Shown in pieces: positions 46,496-57,303 of a stretch of DNA of 64,000 nucleotides; positions within the stretch are counted from its first letter, which is position 1; every line of letters starts with the position of its first letter. The stretch spans positions 118,831,519 through 118,895,518 of the forward strand of contig CM077151.1 of NCBI GenBank assembly GCA_039583875.1, given 5' to 3'. This stretch comes from Platanthera guangdongensis. Its lineage: Eukaryota > Streptophyta > Magnoliopsida > Asparagales > Orchidaceae. The position numbers and the translations under genes were made by a program. The notes below the pieces were generated by a model. It had not been told where the DNA came from. It did no database searches and saw only the letters and a program-made list of their open reading frames with translations.

Positions 46496-48507
46496 TTACT
46501 TAACCTTAGAACCCAAATAATTCTTGGGTACTTGGTGCAAGTTAGTCTGATTCTTAACAAAAATAGCTGTAGCTTTTTTAGCAGGCAGTTTGCTACTCAC
46601 CTTGGCATTTGAATTATGCCAACAGTCTATGGCAAAGTGGCCTACCTTGCCACAACACCAGCACTCAAATATGTTATACCTTTGTTTATGTACAACCCTG
46701 GCTGTTTTATCTACAGCAAGCTTCTTGTTGAGTACTGGGGATTTGCCCTTAGACTTGGACTATACAGTCCTGGCAGGTTTTGTAAACCCCAATCCAGTTT
46801 TACCCTTTTGAGGAATGAACTCATCTATCAAAGGTAGAACAGACTTTGGTTTAGAAAATCTTGCAACAATATCTCTCTCCTTCTGAAGACTAATCTCCAG
46901 ATTTCTAATTTGATCATTTTTAAATGTAATAGTACCCATCTGAATAACAGTAATGTGCTTCAGTCTGGCCATTTCATTTAATTTCTGATCAAGCAACTTG
47001 TCAAAATCTGTTGCAGCAACTTTAAGACTGGCAATCTCCTTAGCCTGAGTTTTGGCCAAGAGTTTGCTTTTCTTCAAAGCCTGCAACACTACTCTATATT
47101 CATCAATCAACTGATGAATGTCTCCTTCAGATTCAGATCCACTAACATCACTTGATGCTGATGTATCTGAATCTGACTTAGTACTAGAAATTGAACTAGC
47201 AGAACAATTTTGTACTTGACTTGGTCCAGGCTGATCCTGGATTTTGTCTCCTTCTGATAAGGCCATCAGTCTCTGGCACTGATTGTCCTCATGCTCATAT
47301 ATTGAGTTCATTAATTGTATGAAATCATCTACCTCTTCTTCAGCAAACAATCCAATATAAGCTTCAGCTTCTAAATCAGTTTCTGAAGATGACATATCAG
47401 ACAGACTTTTGTCCTTCTTAGCAACAAAGGATCTTTCCTTTTTGCCCTTGAACTGAGTCTTCTTCTTGTCTGTTGGCTCTTTCCTCTTTTCTAGACAATC
47501 AGCAACAACATGTCCCTGTCTGTTATAACAATAGCAAACTATCTTTGAGGATGTAGTTTTACTTTGCCTGGACTTTCTTCTTTCATTCTTTGATGACTTC
47601 TGTGAAGTGGATGGCTTAGACCTCCACTGTTTCTTCTTAAGCAACTTCTGAAAATGTCTAGTGAAAGCTACAAAATCTTCATCACTCTCAGTACTTTCAG
47701 AATTCTTGCTTTCTGACTCATCTGTCTCAGTCTCAGCAACTTTTGGAGGTGGAGATGGAGACTTACTTTTATATTTCCTAGTGGCTTCTGTCTTGAAAGC
47801 CACAGCTTTTTCTTTGTGCTCAACTCTGGTAGTCTTCTCTTCCTCCTTTCTTACCATTAACTGCATCTCATATGATAACAGTTTTCCAAACAATGTTGGA
47901 GGAGGAATGTCTGCTAATTTGGCCATTTCCTTATGACACAAATCTTGGTATCCCAGTCCTTAGTCAGGGATCTCAAGAACTTATCATTCAATTCATAGTT
48001 GCTGAATTCTCTTTCATAAGACATCAACTCATTGACAATCCTATAGAATTCCTTGTAGCACTCAGTTATGCTATCAGATCTTCCTTGTCTGAAGCTATCA
48101 TACTCTTGATTCAATAAAGACTTCCTGTCTTGTCTTATCTCTTCTGATCCCTCCATAAAGACTATCAGTGTATCCCACATTTCTTTAGAAGTTTTACAGT
48201 GAATCAAATTCTGAAATGTTGCATCATCTATTGCACTTACTATAATATTCTGGGCCCTCTTGTCCATAGTGGCCAGAATAATCTCATCCTTGGTCATTTC
48301 TGAATAGTCTTTGGGTGTTCTCTGATTGGCATCTAGCACTGATACTTTCATTGGCACATATGGCCCTTCTTTAACAGTAATGTATATTCTTGGGTCTGAG
48401 GCTTCCATAAAAAGTCTAACCCTTTCTTTCCAAATGCCAAAGATCTCCTTTCTGCAGATTGGTAACTTCATGGATCCTATCTCTTTGTGATTCTCTGTTG
48501 AACCCAT
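46496..48507 (-). pseudogene. gag: copia gag C, frameshifted, first zinc knuckle damaged
   Basis: Starts MGSTENHKEIGSMKLP at 48507. One base is missing near 47933 compared with B, which shifts the frame. The second frame runs from 47941 to a TAG (CAG in B) at 46760, then continues to TAA 46498-46496. The first zinc knuckle reads CYCYNRQGHVVADC, the second Cys having become Tyr (near 47530). The second knuckle (CWCCGKVGHFAIDC, near 46655) is intact. The central region is Ser/Glu-rich, then helical (IHQLIDEYRVVLQ...). Not functional. Confidence 0.88.
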
Positions 48508-48582
48508 TTTCTTGATTCTTGATTCTACAAATTCTGCCTACAGGATCTTTACTCAGACTGTTATGTCCTTTTTGAGTAACCT

Positions 48583-48595
48583 CCCTCTGATACCA
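48583..48595 (-). other. primer binding site of copia C
   Basis: In sense TGGTATCAGAGGG starts two bases after the LTR; initiator tRNA-Met type. Confidence 0.82.
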
Positions 48596-48597
48596 CT

Positions 48598-49026
48598 TGA
48601 AAGAAATTGTACCTAATCACCTAGAGGGGGGGGGGTGAATAGGTGACCTTAATCTTTTTAAACTTTTAGGCAGAATTAATCACAGAATTCAGAGAACTTT
48701 AAACAGCAAACACAGAATCAGTCACACACAGAGTACACACAGTTTTATAGTGGTTCCCCAAGGTCTGGGTACATCCACTTTCCCCCTTGGCCTATCTAGT
48801 AGTGTACTAGATTCGGCCAAACTTCTCCACTACTCCTCAGATCCTCAGATCTTATAGCTCAGAACCCCAAACAGGTTCCTACAACTCAGAGTGATCCCAC
48901 TCCTACAACTCAGGCACACAGCCCTACCACTCAGTCTTCACAATGACCTACACTCAGCCTTCAATAAGGCCTACACTTAGCCCTCAATAAGGACTACACT
49001 CAGAGAAATGAATCTCCTACACTCAG
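48598..49026 (-). repeat. 5' LTR of copia C, 3' remnant
   Basis: 429 bp matching 13534-13960 of the other LTR, including the hairpin (48794-48812). It is cut at CTACACTCAG by LTR H. The remaining LTR, with array and promoter, lies beyond the window. Confidence 0.9.
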
Positions 49027-49058
49027 TGTAACAGCCCAAAGTTCAGAAACAGACATTT

Positions 49059-49640
49059 TTGGGTGACACGGCCTGGGACACGGGCGTGTCCCAGGGCGTG
49101 TCAGGTGACACGGCCTACGACACGGGCGTGTCGCAGGGCATGTCGAGGTTGTGTCGACGATTGGGCTTTGTCTCGACGATTTTTGTTCTCGACGATCCGT
49201 CGAGAGGAGGCACACGGCCCAGGACACGGGCGTGTCCAAGGCCGTGTCGCATGCTCGATGATTTTTCTCGACGACCGTCGAGTGTCGAGAAGTGAGTGTC
49301 GAGTGTTGAACACGGCCTGTGACACGGGCGTGTCACAGGGTGTGTCAAATCAGGCGACGAACTCAGCCCGCCGAAGGTTTCGACAGGGCGTGTCTTTGTG
49401 CCGTGTCTGGGCACACGGCCTGGGACACGGGCGTGTCACAGGCCGTGTGAAGTCTCGGGATGATTTGGGATTTTTTCCCCAGGTACACGGCCACAGACAC
49501 GGGCGTGTCTGAAGGCGTGTTGGTGACACGGCCCATGATACGGGCGTGTCCCGTGGGCGTGTCACTGGTTTGGATAAGTCGGTTGACCACCGCTTGAGGC
49601 ACACGGCCTGGCACACGGCCGTGTTCGAGGCCGTGTCGGG
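49059..49640 (+). repeat. GACACGGGCGTGTC array in LTR H
   Basis: Repeated blocks of ACACGGCC...GACACGGGCGTGTC, an inverted repeat of GACACG/CGTGTC around GG, spaced by tens of bases. TCGACGA/TCGTCGA words are mixed in at 49140-49310. Confidence 0.88.
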
Positions 49641-50215
49641 TCAAAATATGTGTTTTGGCAGAATCGTGGCCGTCCATTCCTTCAGTCTGGATCCAAGGGC
49701 TGAAAGCTCCTTCCTCTTTTTCTTCAAGGCCGAAAACTGAGAAGTCTTGCTCACTTTGTTTGGCCTTCATCTTTCTTTAAGAGAGAGAAAGAGAGAGAGA
49801 AAGGAGGAGGAAGAAGGAAAGGGGGCTGCTGTTGGTGGTGCTGCGGTTTACCGATGAGAGATCTGAAGCCAGCGTTGCGGAGGAAACGCTCTTGCGAGTC
49901 TTGCAAGCTAGCTTGGAGGCCATGGCACCGAAGCGATCGTCAAGGGTAACGACTTTTCTTCCTAGCCATGTGAAGGCTTCCGTTTTGGCATATCTTTTGA
50001 TTCCCCCACCAAGAGGTGGCTGCTTTTGGGAATCGTTTGGGTGATTCTTGAAATCCCCTTTGTTAGCATATAGATCCGGAAATGGAGTACAAAATAGGCA
50101 TGCTGTGTGAAGCCCATCTGGACAGGTTGGTCTGGATTGGTGATGTTGCATACGAACCGGAGAAGACTCCGTGATAACGTGTGGTGTACGGAGTCTACGG
50201 GTTATGCCTGCGAAA

Positions 50216-50485
50216 AGGAGTAGCAGGAAGTACTGGGGTGGTAGCCCAGGAAAATAGCCATGTGATGGTTTTGGGTCCAACCTGTGAATGCAGCACAGGA
50301 AGTACTGGTGGGACCAGGAAAGGCCCTTTTTGTGATGCTTGATGTCATAGGGTGTCCACCTGTGAAGTGAGTCACAGGAAGTATTGGTGTGCCCAGGAAA
50401 GACCCCTGACATTTGTGCTAGTGCGGTGTCCACCTGTGGAGAGAGTCACAGGAAGTACTGGTGTGCCCAGGAAAGACCCGCTGTT
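50216..50485 (+). repeat. tandem repeats of about 75 bp in LTR H
   Basis: Four segments share CACAGGAAGTACTGGTGTGCCCAG and GAAAGACCC, the last two with CACCTGTG(A/G)AG(T/A)GAGT before them. Noncoding. Confidence 0.75.
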
Positions 50486-51479
50486 GCTGTGAGAAAATGG
50501 GTATAGTGAAATACCTAGGCTTGAATGCCAGGAACAGGATTGGTGAGACCGACCCGCACCTTTGATATAGCCATGAGTATGCTGTACTCGGAGAAGGCAA
50601 GGTGATTTGAGCAACGGGGGGTGGAGGATCCGACCTGCGCTATGTCCGTCTGACGGGAGACCAAAAAGTGCGGTCTGTTGGAGCGCATAGCAAGAGTCTT
50701 CGGCCTGCGCTCCATGACACAATGGGGGGCTACGGGCCATCCCGGTGTCCGAAGACTAACTCCGGCTGCATGCCATGGAGTAAATGCTCAAGAGATTTAC
50801 CGTTGGGTGATAACCCTGATACGGTGGTGGGCAAGAGGTTGCCAGAACACCAAGAATGTGCCCTGAGTGCACGGACCGTTGGGCCGGGTGGCGAACGGTT
50901 GTGATGGCTTGTGTGCGTGAAAGCACCTTTTGATGATATAGCTTGCCATACTTGTGATATGATATGCCTGCAGGGAAAAATACCGCTGCCCCGAGAGAAG
51001 GGGTAGGGTCGTTATAATTTGGTCAGCTGAACGCTGACCGTTGCTTTTGTTTGCCACCGGTGGGTGGATTGTCCCTTTCCAGGTGCTGGAGAGCCGAGCG
51101 GGACGCATAGAGGTTGATGCTCCTGCTGGTGTTGCTGCTGCTGCTATTAGCCCTCGAAGGCTAAGTGTGTTCTTTTGAGTGTTTTCTTTTATTGTGGCCG
51201 GCCTGCGCGCCAATCTGTTTTAGGCCACTGTGTGAAAGCCATGTAAGGGCATAAGGCCAACTCTTTTGACATGTTGTAAGACATTCCTATATATATATAA
51301 TGTGGAGTTTTATATTTGGACATTCATGAGGAGTTCAAGTAGTTTAGGCTTCCGCTAGAATGCTTGTGATAGGTGCGACGCGCTACTCTGATATCATCCT
51401 GTACCTTCACCGACTGTTTTGTGGTATATCCTGTGGGGCCCCGGCCGGACCTTCTAGAATATACCATATGAACGGATGG

Positions 51480-52230
51480 TGTTAACCCCTCAGTCCGCAA
51501 CATACTACAAGATTCCAGAGCCCCCCATTCAGCAGGCGCGGACAGGATTTGTCCGTCCGCCCAGTCCGGCGTTGTCACCAGTCGGGCGCCAAGGGTGATA
51601 CTCCAGCAGCGGACGCAAGGACCAGTTCGCTCAGTCCGCCGGCGCTTTGGGCAACAAGTTCTCCAACGGCGGACGCAGTATCTCGTCCGCCCAGGCCGCC
51701 GCCCTTCTGTAGGCGCGCCCAGCAGCAGTGGAAGCTCCAGCTCGCGAGCCCAGTCCGCCACTTCTGTGCGGACTGGCGTGTTCTTTCTTTTTGCTTCCCG
51801 TCACCGCTGCCCGGTTCTCCTGTACCTCGGGCAGCCGGTTATCTTAGCCCTGCCCGTTTGGGCAGGCCCCCTATCCTATAAATAGGGGGGAGGTGGTGCA
51901 CTCAAGGCACGCTGACTCGGACCCAGAAGCCTACTTGTTATAGGCTGCGGACTCGAATCCTGTGCCTTGCGGACTCCCCCTTGCTCTACTTCCCTCAGTC
52001 TTTTCCTTTCACTTGTAACTAGATCCTTCTTCAATCAAGGGAAAGCCCGTCGCAAGAGAGGCATTCAGGCCGCGACGGGCGAAGTCTGTTGTTGCCGTGG
52101 TTCACGGCCCTGCTCTTCTTCCAGCTCTCATCTGCTTAGTAGATCACTACTCGCAGTCTCCCTATTCCCCCTGTGATCGAACAAGTTAGCTGGTTGTGCT
52201 CGACCCCCCTTGTGTTTTCGTGCATCAACA
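51480..52230 (+). repeat. 5' LTR of Retand-type element I
   Basis: TGTTAACCCC to GCATCAACA, with short inverted ends TGTT/AACA. It contains TATAAATAGG at 51877-51886, and inverted repeats such as GGCGGACG/CGTCCGCC (51668-51691) and CCTGCCC/GGGCAGG (about 51848-51866) just upstream of the TATA box. The pairing LTR is outside the window, so the borders rest on the ends alone. Confidence 0.7.
51877..51886 (+). promoter_or_regulatory. TATA box of element I LTR
   Basis: TATAAATAGG, about 400 bp before the gag ATG, inside the LTR. Confidence 0.6.
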
Positions 52231-52283
52231 GTTAATACGCGGCCTTCAGATCCGAGTACTGTTTTGAAATCAGCGGACGAAAG
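52231..52283 (+). other. short leader of element I
   Basis: GTTAATACGCGGCC follows the LTR. I do not recognise a standard primer binding site in it. Confidence 0.5.
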
Positions 52284-54689
52284 ATGTCAGACCGCAGAGC
52301 CCGCTCTTCAGATCGCTCTAGCTCTTCAGAAGACTCCCTTTGGGACGCAATAGAACAAGCTCGCCTTGAGGCCGAGCAGTCTCGCCGGCAGACCGACCAG
52401 CGTCTTGACACAATCAGCCAAGCTCTGCTTGCTTTGGCCCAGCGGCTTGCTCCTCAGGCCGCAGCGGACCAAGCGAACTCGCCAGTCCGCCAAACCCCAG
52501 CTCGCCGAACTCCGCTTCGGCAGTCGCCAGAAACTCCTCGAAACCCTGCTCAGACCGCAGCCCCTCTGCGCCCTCAAGAGGAAGAGTTTGCTTTCAGAGA
52601 GTTCTACAGAGAAGCTGCTAGGGGCACTCCTGCCCGCCAACTCCGCTTTGCTGACCGCCAGTCCGCCGAGCCCGCGGACTCCTCGGCTCCAGTCCGCCCT
52701 TTCTATCCTGCAGAGTTTGACACCTCGTCTCCCTTTGTTGACCGAATTCGATGGGAGTCAGCCCCGAGCAACTTCAGGGAGCCGCGCATCCCGTTCTATA
52801 CAGGAGCGACAGATCCCGTTTCTCACCTCCAGGCATTTGAGGGGGCAGTTGCTTTAAGATGCCTCTCAGATGCGATTAAGTGTAAGTTGCTGGTTACCAC
52901 TCTCGAAGGGCAAGCGAGAGAATGGTTCTATGAGCTGCCTTCGGGCACTATCTCTTCTTTTGCCGAGCTCCGTAGCCAGTTACTGCTGAGGTTTGCTACC
53001 TCAAGGAAGAAGAAGAATGGGCCAGCTGCCCTATTTGAGATCAAGCAGAGGGATAACGAATCGGTGGCACGATTCGTTGATCGCTTTCAAAGAGAAATTC
53101 AGGGGGTGAGGAATGTGAACCCCGACTATTACAAAGTTGCCTTGATCCACGGCCTCCGGGAAGGCCCTCTGAAGTTCAAAGCAACAACCAAGGCTCCAGA
53201 GACCTATCAAGAGTTGATCGCCATGGTCAACCGCTTCATAGAAGGGGAAAATGCTAATCCGACTTACGTCTCATCCCTGACAGCCAAGGCTGAAGGAAGG
53301 GATGCCTACGCTTCTTCTTCCCGTGGCAAGCCCCCTCGCCCAGACTTCCAGCCTCCGTCTCAAAGAGGCAGGAACTTCCGCAACAAAAAACCATTCCAAG
53401 GCCATCAACAGTTTCACGAGCAGAGACTGCCGTTGGCCGCCACTCCCACCGTTCCTTTGCAGGCTCTTCCCATCCTCCAGCAGGCAGCCTTGCCTGCCCC
53501 GTGCCAATATGAAGAAAGTCCCATGGAGGACCCTGCAGATCTGGACCTTGACGAAGTCATCCAGATCCTGCAAAGGAGATCAGAAGAAAGGAGGCAAGAG
53601 CCTCAGAAGATGTGGAAGGCGAGGAATAATTCGCAATACTGCCAATTCCACAAGGAAAAGGGTCATCTGACTGAGGAATGCAAGGCCCTTCGTGCGCTGA
53701 TTGATAAGTTGCTTGCCGAGGGCAAGATTGACCTGACCAAGAAGGATTCTCCTTCCTCGTCAAAGCCATCCACCTCGAAGGGCAAAGAGGTAGCTGAGGC
53801 TTACCAGGAGTGTGTAGATGTGGAGGACGAAGGCCGTCTGGGGCCGATCAACGTCCTAGTGGAATGCTTTGATGCAGATGACGAGGGAGTTCTGGGACGC
53901 CTCTTCTTCATCCATGGTGGAGCAGGGACCGAGTCCACTCGGAAATCTTCAATCTCAAGGGTCACCCAGGCGGAGGTGGCCTCTTCTTCCGTTGCTCCCC
54001 CAAGAGAAGTCGTCACCTTTGGTCCAGAAGATCTTCCTCAAACAGCCAATCCATTTGACGATGCTGTTGTGATCAAGGCTGTGCTTGGAGACTTCACAGT
54101 GGACAGAATTCTTGTTGATACGGGCAGTTCAGTCAACCTCCTCTTCAAGTCTACTTTTGAGGCCCTGAGGACCGGAAAGCCTCTGCTTTCCACTGAGGGG
54201 CCGCTCTATGGATTCTCAGGAGAGAGGAAAGAGGTGGAGGGCAGCGTCACCTTGCCAGTGAAGCTTGGAGGGGCAACAAAGCAGATACAGTTCATAGTGG
54301 TCGACGCCCCCAGCAGCTACCATGCCATCTTCGGCAGGCCCCTGCTGAACAAGTACCAAGCAGTGATTTCCACTTATCACCTCGCCATCAAGTTCTTTGC
54401 CGATGGGAGGATGTGCCGGGTCAGGAGCGACCCAAGGATAGCAAGGGAGTGCTACGTTCGCACTGTCAACATGGTTGAAGCTTCCCTTGCTCCAGCAGAG
54501 GCTGCAGAAGCCTCTTCCAGTTCGAAAGTTGCTGCTGATGAAGGTGCTCACCTGGAACCTGCCCAGGTGACGCAAGGAGTCCCCATTGCTGAAGGGGAGG
54601 AGAGGAAACTCTCCATCAACTCAGAGCTACCTGAAGATCAAAAGGCTGAGTTGATTTCCTGCCTGCTAAAGAACCTGGATGTCTTTGCC
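52284..54689 (+). CDS. gag-pro: Gag-protease of Retand-type element I, 3' truncated by insertion
   Basis: ATG 52284 opens an uninterrupted frame of about 802 codons up to the D insertion. The apparent continuation beyond 54689 is D LTR and not part of the gene. It has a Ser/Arg and Gln-rich helical N-terminus. The retrotransposon Gag core lies at about residues 160-310 (PFYTGATDPVSHLQAFEGA, AREWFYELP, LRSQLLLRF). A zinc-binding motif CQFHKEKGHLTEEC lies near 53640, and an aspartic protease with VDTGSSVNLLF near 54115 and IFGRPLLNKYQ near 54330. The end (ELPEDQKAELISCLLKNLDVFA) is the usual run-in to RT. No stop or frameshift was seen, so the element was probably intact when D entered. Confidence 0.9.
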
Positions 54690-57199
54690 TGTCACAACCC
54701 GCATTTCCTCAACGAGTACCTCGTATCAGAGCAAGAGGAACTACGGGTTATGATGCCACGTCGTGCAGGGGATAACTGCACACGTTCAGGCAACCCTTGA
54801 CGCTTACTTTATGAATTGAAATTCAACAGTTATATGTAAGAAAATTAGTTCATTTGCTGGTCGTATCCCTCGGCCTTAGGTATCAAAACACATTGTTACG
54901 CGGCGGAAATCCTTGGTTTATTCATCCCGAACTCTTATATGCAGCCTAGAGTGATATTTTTATACGAAATCCTCTTTGTTTACGTTATTTGAAAATAAGT
55001 CTTAATTTAGCAAGTCATGTATGCATGAGATACAATAATAGTTTTGGTTTAGCTTCAAAATACCTAATGCAACCTACCAGAAAACTATCCCAAAAGCAAG
55101 TACATTCCATCCAAAGGAGTTACAATAGCAGTCTAGTTCATATTTACATAAAAGAAAATCCACCAAATGGGCGCCAACAAGCTGACACGAACCCATTGGG
55201 GCACATGTATGTCTGTACAACAAAAGGAGAACTACCTCGCTTTGAATGCTCGGTTAGCTCCCAAGAAACGCCTCCAACCAACCTAGCCGCTCAACCGGCT
55301 ACAACCTGCACCTGAGGCATTCAAGCAAGAATACCTCAGCAATCAACCAAACCATACAAAAGAGAGTACAAATTTCATAATGAATCAAGAAGGGGCTTAC
55401 CGACCCCATAGCAATGCTTACGTCAAAAGAGTGCACAAAACAAGTGCGTACATGTAGAAAAACAATGTCATTCCAAAGGGTCAACCGCACCAAGTGCGTA
55501 CTAGTTCTTCAAGTCCTGCTCAAACCGCAGGAACAAAAGGCAAAACACATGACTATTCCATCATTCATAGAACAAGAATCTACTAGACAAGTGAAGCATA
55601 AGCAGTGGTTAAGTTCAATTTCACAAGGGTCTTATCGGTGGCGGCCCTAAAGTGGAACGAACCAAACAAAACCAGCCCAAATCGGGGCCAAAGTGGTCTC
55701 TCTAACCACAAAACAAAACCCGGTGGCCACAGGCTGAAACCACACCACCCCTTGCAAAAGTCTCACACAAACGCTCCAGCCATGCTTCACGAATTCGCCT
55801 CGCAAAACACCCCATAACCCAAGGTAACACGTTTCCTTTCATCGCCCTCACATATGCTAACAAGTTGCTAGAAGATGGATTACGCTATAATCATGAGGAA
55901 CACGAATAAAGTACGTGATGAGAAACAAGAACAATCTTCATGATTATACATGAGGAGAAACAAATGACATGAAGTAATCATAAAGCTAGAGAATTTAAGC
56001 ATGGAGATCATGTTAGTAAAGTATTGAGAAATTCAAAGGTATCATGAAGAACAAGCTATGGAATTTGAAAGAGGATTAGCATCAAAACTATAGCATCAAA
56101 ATTCAAGAAAGGAGATTGGCAAGGGTGAAGAACACCACTTGCCTGAACCGAGACGATGCCGCGACGGCTGCTTTTCTTTTCTTGCCTTGCTTGAGCCTTG
56201 CTCTCTTTGCTTTCTCTTTGAGGAGAAGGAAGAAGAAGATGAAGATATTTCCCTTACTTTTTCTTTGAGAAGTGAAGAAGAAGAAGGGAAGATGAAAAGA
56301 AGAAGAAAAATGATAAATCACTTCTCTGTTTCGGCCTAAATTTGACCAGAACAGAGCTGAACCGTTCGATGCAGGATCAAGGAAATGAATGGCACAAAAA
56401 AACTGGAAAAAGTCGATTTTCGGGCCGGTCACGCCCTGTGTCACGCCCGTGACACAGGGCGTGTACCATAAGCGGCGCCGAAAGGCGGCAATTCCATGTT
56501 TATCCAGACGGTACACGGCCGGGGTACACGCCCGTGACGGGTCGGTCACGCCCGTGACCTAGGGCGTGTAACCCGTGTCTCGACACCTCGTCGACAGAAA
56601 GTGTCGACACTCGACCCAGCCTGACACGCCCGGTGACACGCCCGTGTCACAGGCCGTGTCCCCTCTCTCGACGACTCGACACTCGATACTCGACGCTCGA
56701 TACTCGCCGATCGACACTCGACACTCGACGAAGCGGGACACGGCCCGTGACACGCCCGTGTCAGGGGGCGTGTACCCCATTTGTCGAGCTCAACTCGACG
56801 CAAGAAAAAATTCGTCGAGTCCAGGAGGTCACGCCCAGGTCACGGCCTGGGTCACGCCCGTGACAGGGGGCGTGTAGCACAAAAACGACCATTTTCCCCT
56901 TTTGTGAAAAATGTTCCTGGGACGTCCTAGACCACTTTTGCCTTAAGCACTTTTTACCCTTTTTGTTTCCTGAACCAGCAACTTATTTTGAGCAACATTC
57001 CCCGGGCGCGAAAACATGCAGGCATTCCCTAAGAGGCCTCACCGAGTCCCTTATTTGGACTACGGTTTGCTGGGGAATCGTGCAACTCAGCAACCAAAAC
57101 GAACCACTCGCACGCCCGCGGGAAAAACCATGCTCAAAGTACAATCAAAGCCCACGTAACGCCCATCATGCGTACGTCATAAAAATCCGGGGCGTTACA
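54690..57199 (-). repeat. 3' LTR of D
   Basis: 2510 bp, TGTCACAACCCGCATTTCC to GGGGCGTTACA. It contains the array at 56425-56875. Otherwise noncoding. Confidence 0.95.
56425..56875 (-). repeat. GACACGCCCGTGTC array in LTR D
   Basis: Repeated inverted words such as GTCACGCCCGTGAC and GACACGCCCGTGTC, with GGGCGTGTA links and a block of short TCGACACTCGATACTCGACG repeats (56665-56730). One exact GTGTCGACAC occurs near 56600. It lies where G1 has its GTGTCGACAC array. Confidence 0.88.
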
Positions 57200-57213
57200 A
57201 TCACTCCCCCTAA
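57200..57213 (-). other. polypurine tract of D
   Basis: The reverse of ATCACTCCCCCTAA abuts the LTR, as in G1. Confidence 0.78.
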
Positions 57214-57303
57214 CAAAAAGTTTCGCCTCGACACTTTTCACAAAACCCAACACACAAGCAAACCAAAACATGAATCCAATCAAACACTAAATCACATACC
57301 AGC

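Larger units (their letters stand above)
13534..49026 (-). mobile_element. Ty1/copia SIRE-type retrotransposon C, split by element B
   Basis: In sense order (right to left): 5' LTR remnant 48598-49026, PBS, gag, pol, spacer array, ORF3, polypurine tract and 3' LTR 13534-15514. Element B is inserted just inside the 3' end (15628-39878, duplicating AACAT). LTR H cuts the 5' LTR at 49027, so the right end lies outside the window. The 5 bp left of the 3' LTR are TTTTC, one expected target-duplication copy. C itself sits in LTR E. Confidence 0.93.
49027..51479 (+). mobile_element. gypsy-type LTR H, cut by Retand element I
   Basis: Begins TGTAACAGCCC directly after C sequence and reaches CCATATGAACGGATGG at 51479, which resembles the end of LTR G. 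It is in + sense with no polypurine tract before it, so it is the left end of an element or a solo LTR. Contents are a GACACG/CGTGTC palindrome array (49059-49640), a GA-rich tract (49776-49822) and 75-bp repeats (50216-50485). The rest is noncoding. The open frames in it are not supported by any protein similarity I recognise. Confidence 0.75.
51480..54689 (+). mobile_element. Ty3/gypsy Tat-lineage (Retand-type) element I, 5' part
   Basis: A 5' LTR of 751 bp, a short leader and gag-protease are present. The element is cut by D at 54690, just as the RT region begins; RT, RNase H, integrase and 3' LTR would lie to the right of D. The 5 bp before the LTR are GATGG. Gag and protease sequence types fit Tat/Retand elements. 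Confidence 0.82.

Noticed and set aside
49059..49770. Open frames of 64-149 codons in LTR H rich in RPCHRPC/GVSQGV repeats
   Set aside because: They arise from the GACACGGGCGTGTC array in several frames and on both strands; no domain is recognisable.
49777..50433. 218-codon minus-strand frame in LTR H
   Set aside because: It runs antisense through tandem repeats and a GA-rich tract, has no recognisable domain, and sits inside an LTR.
54690..54800. Extension of the Retand Gag-protease frame past 54689
   Set aside because: The last 37 codons are translated from the D LTR (TGTCACAACCC...) and are an insertion artefact.
54989..55315. 108-codon + strand frame, repeated identically at 62927-63253
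   Set aside because: Both lie at the same place in the two LTRs of D, antisense to the element; identity reflects LTR duplication and not a gene.
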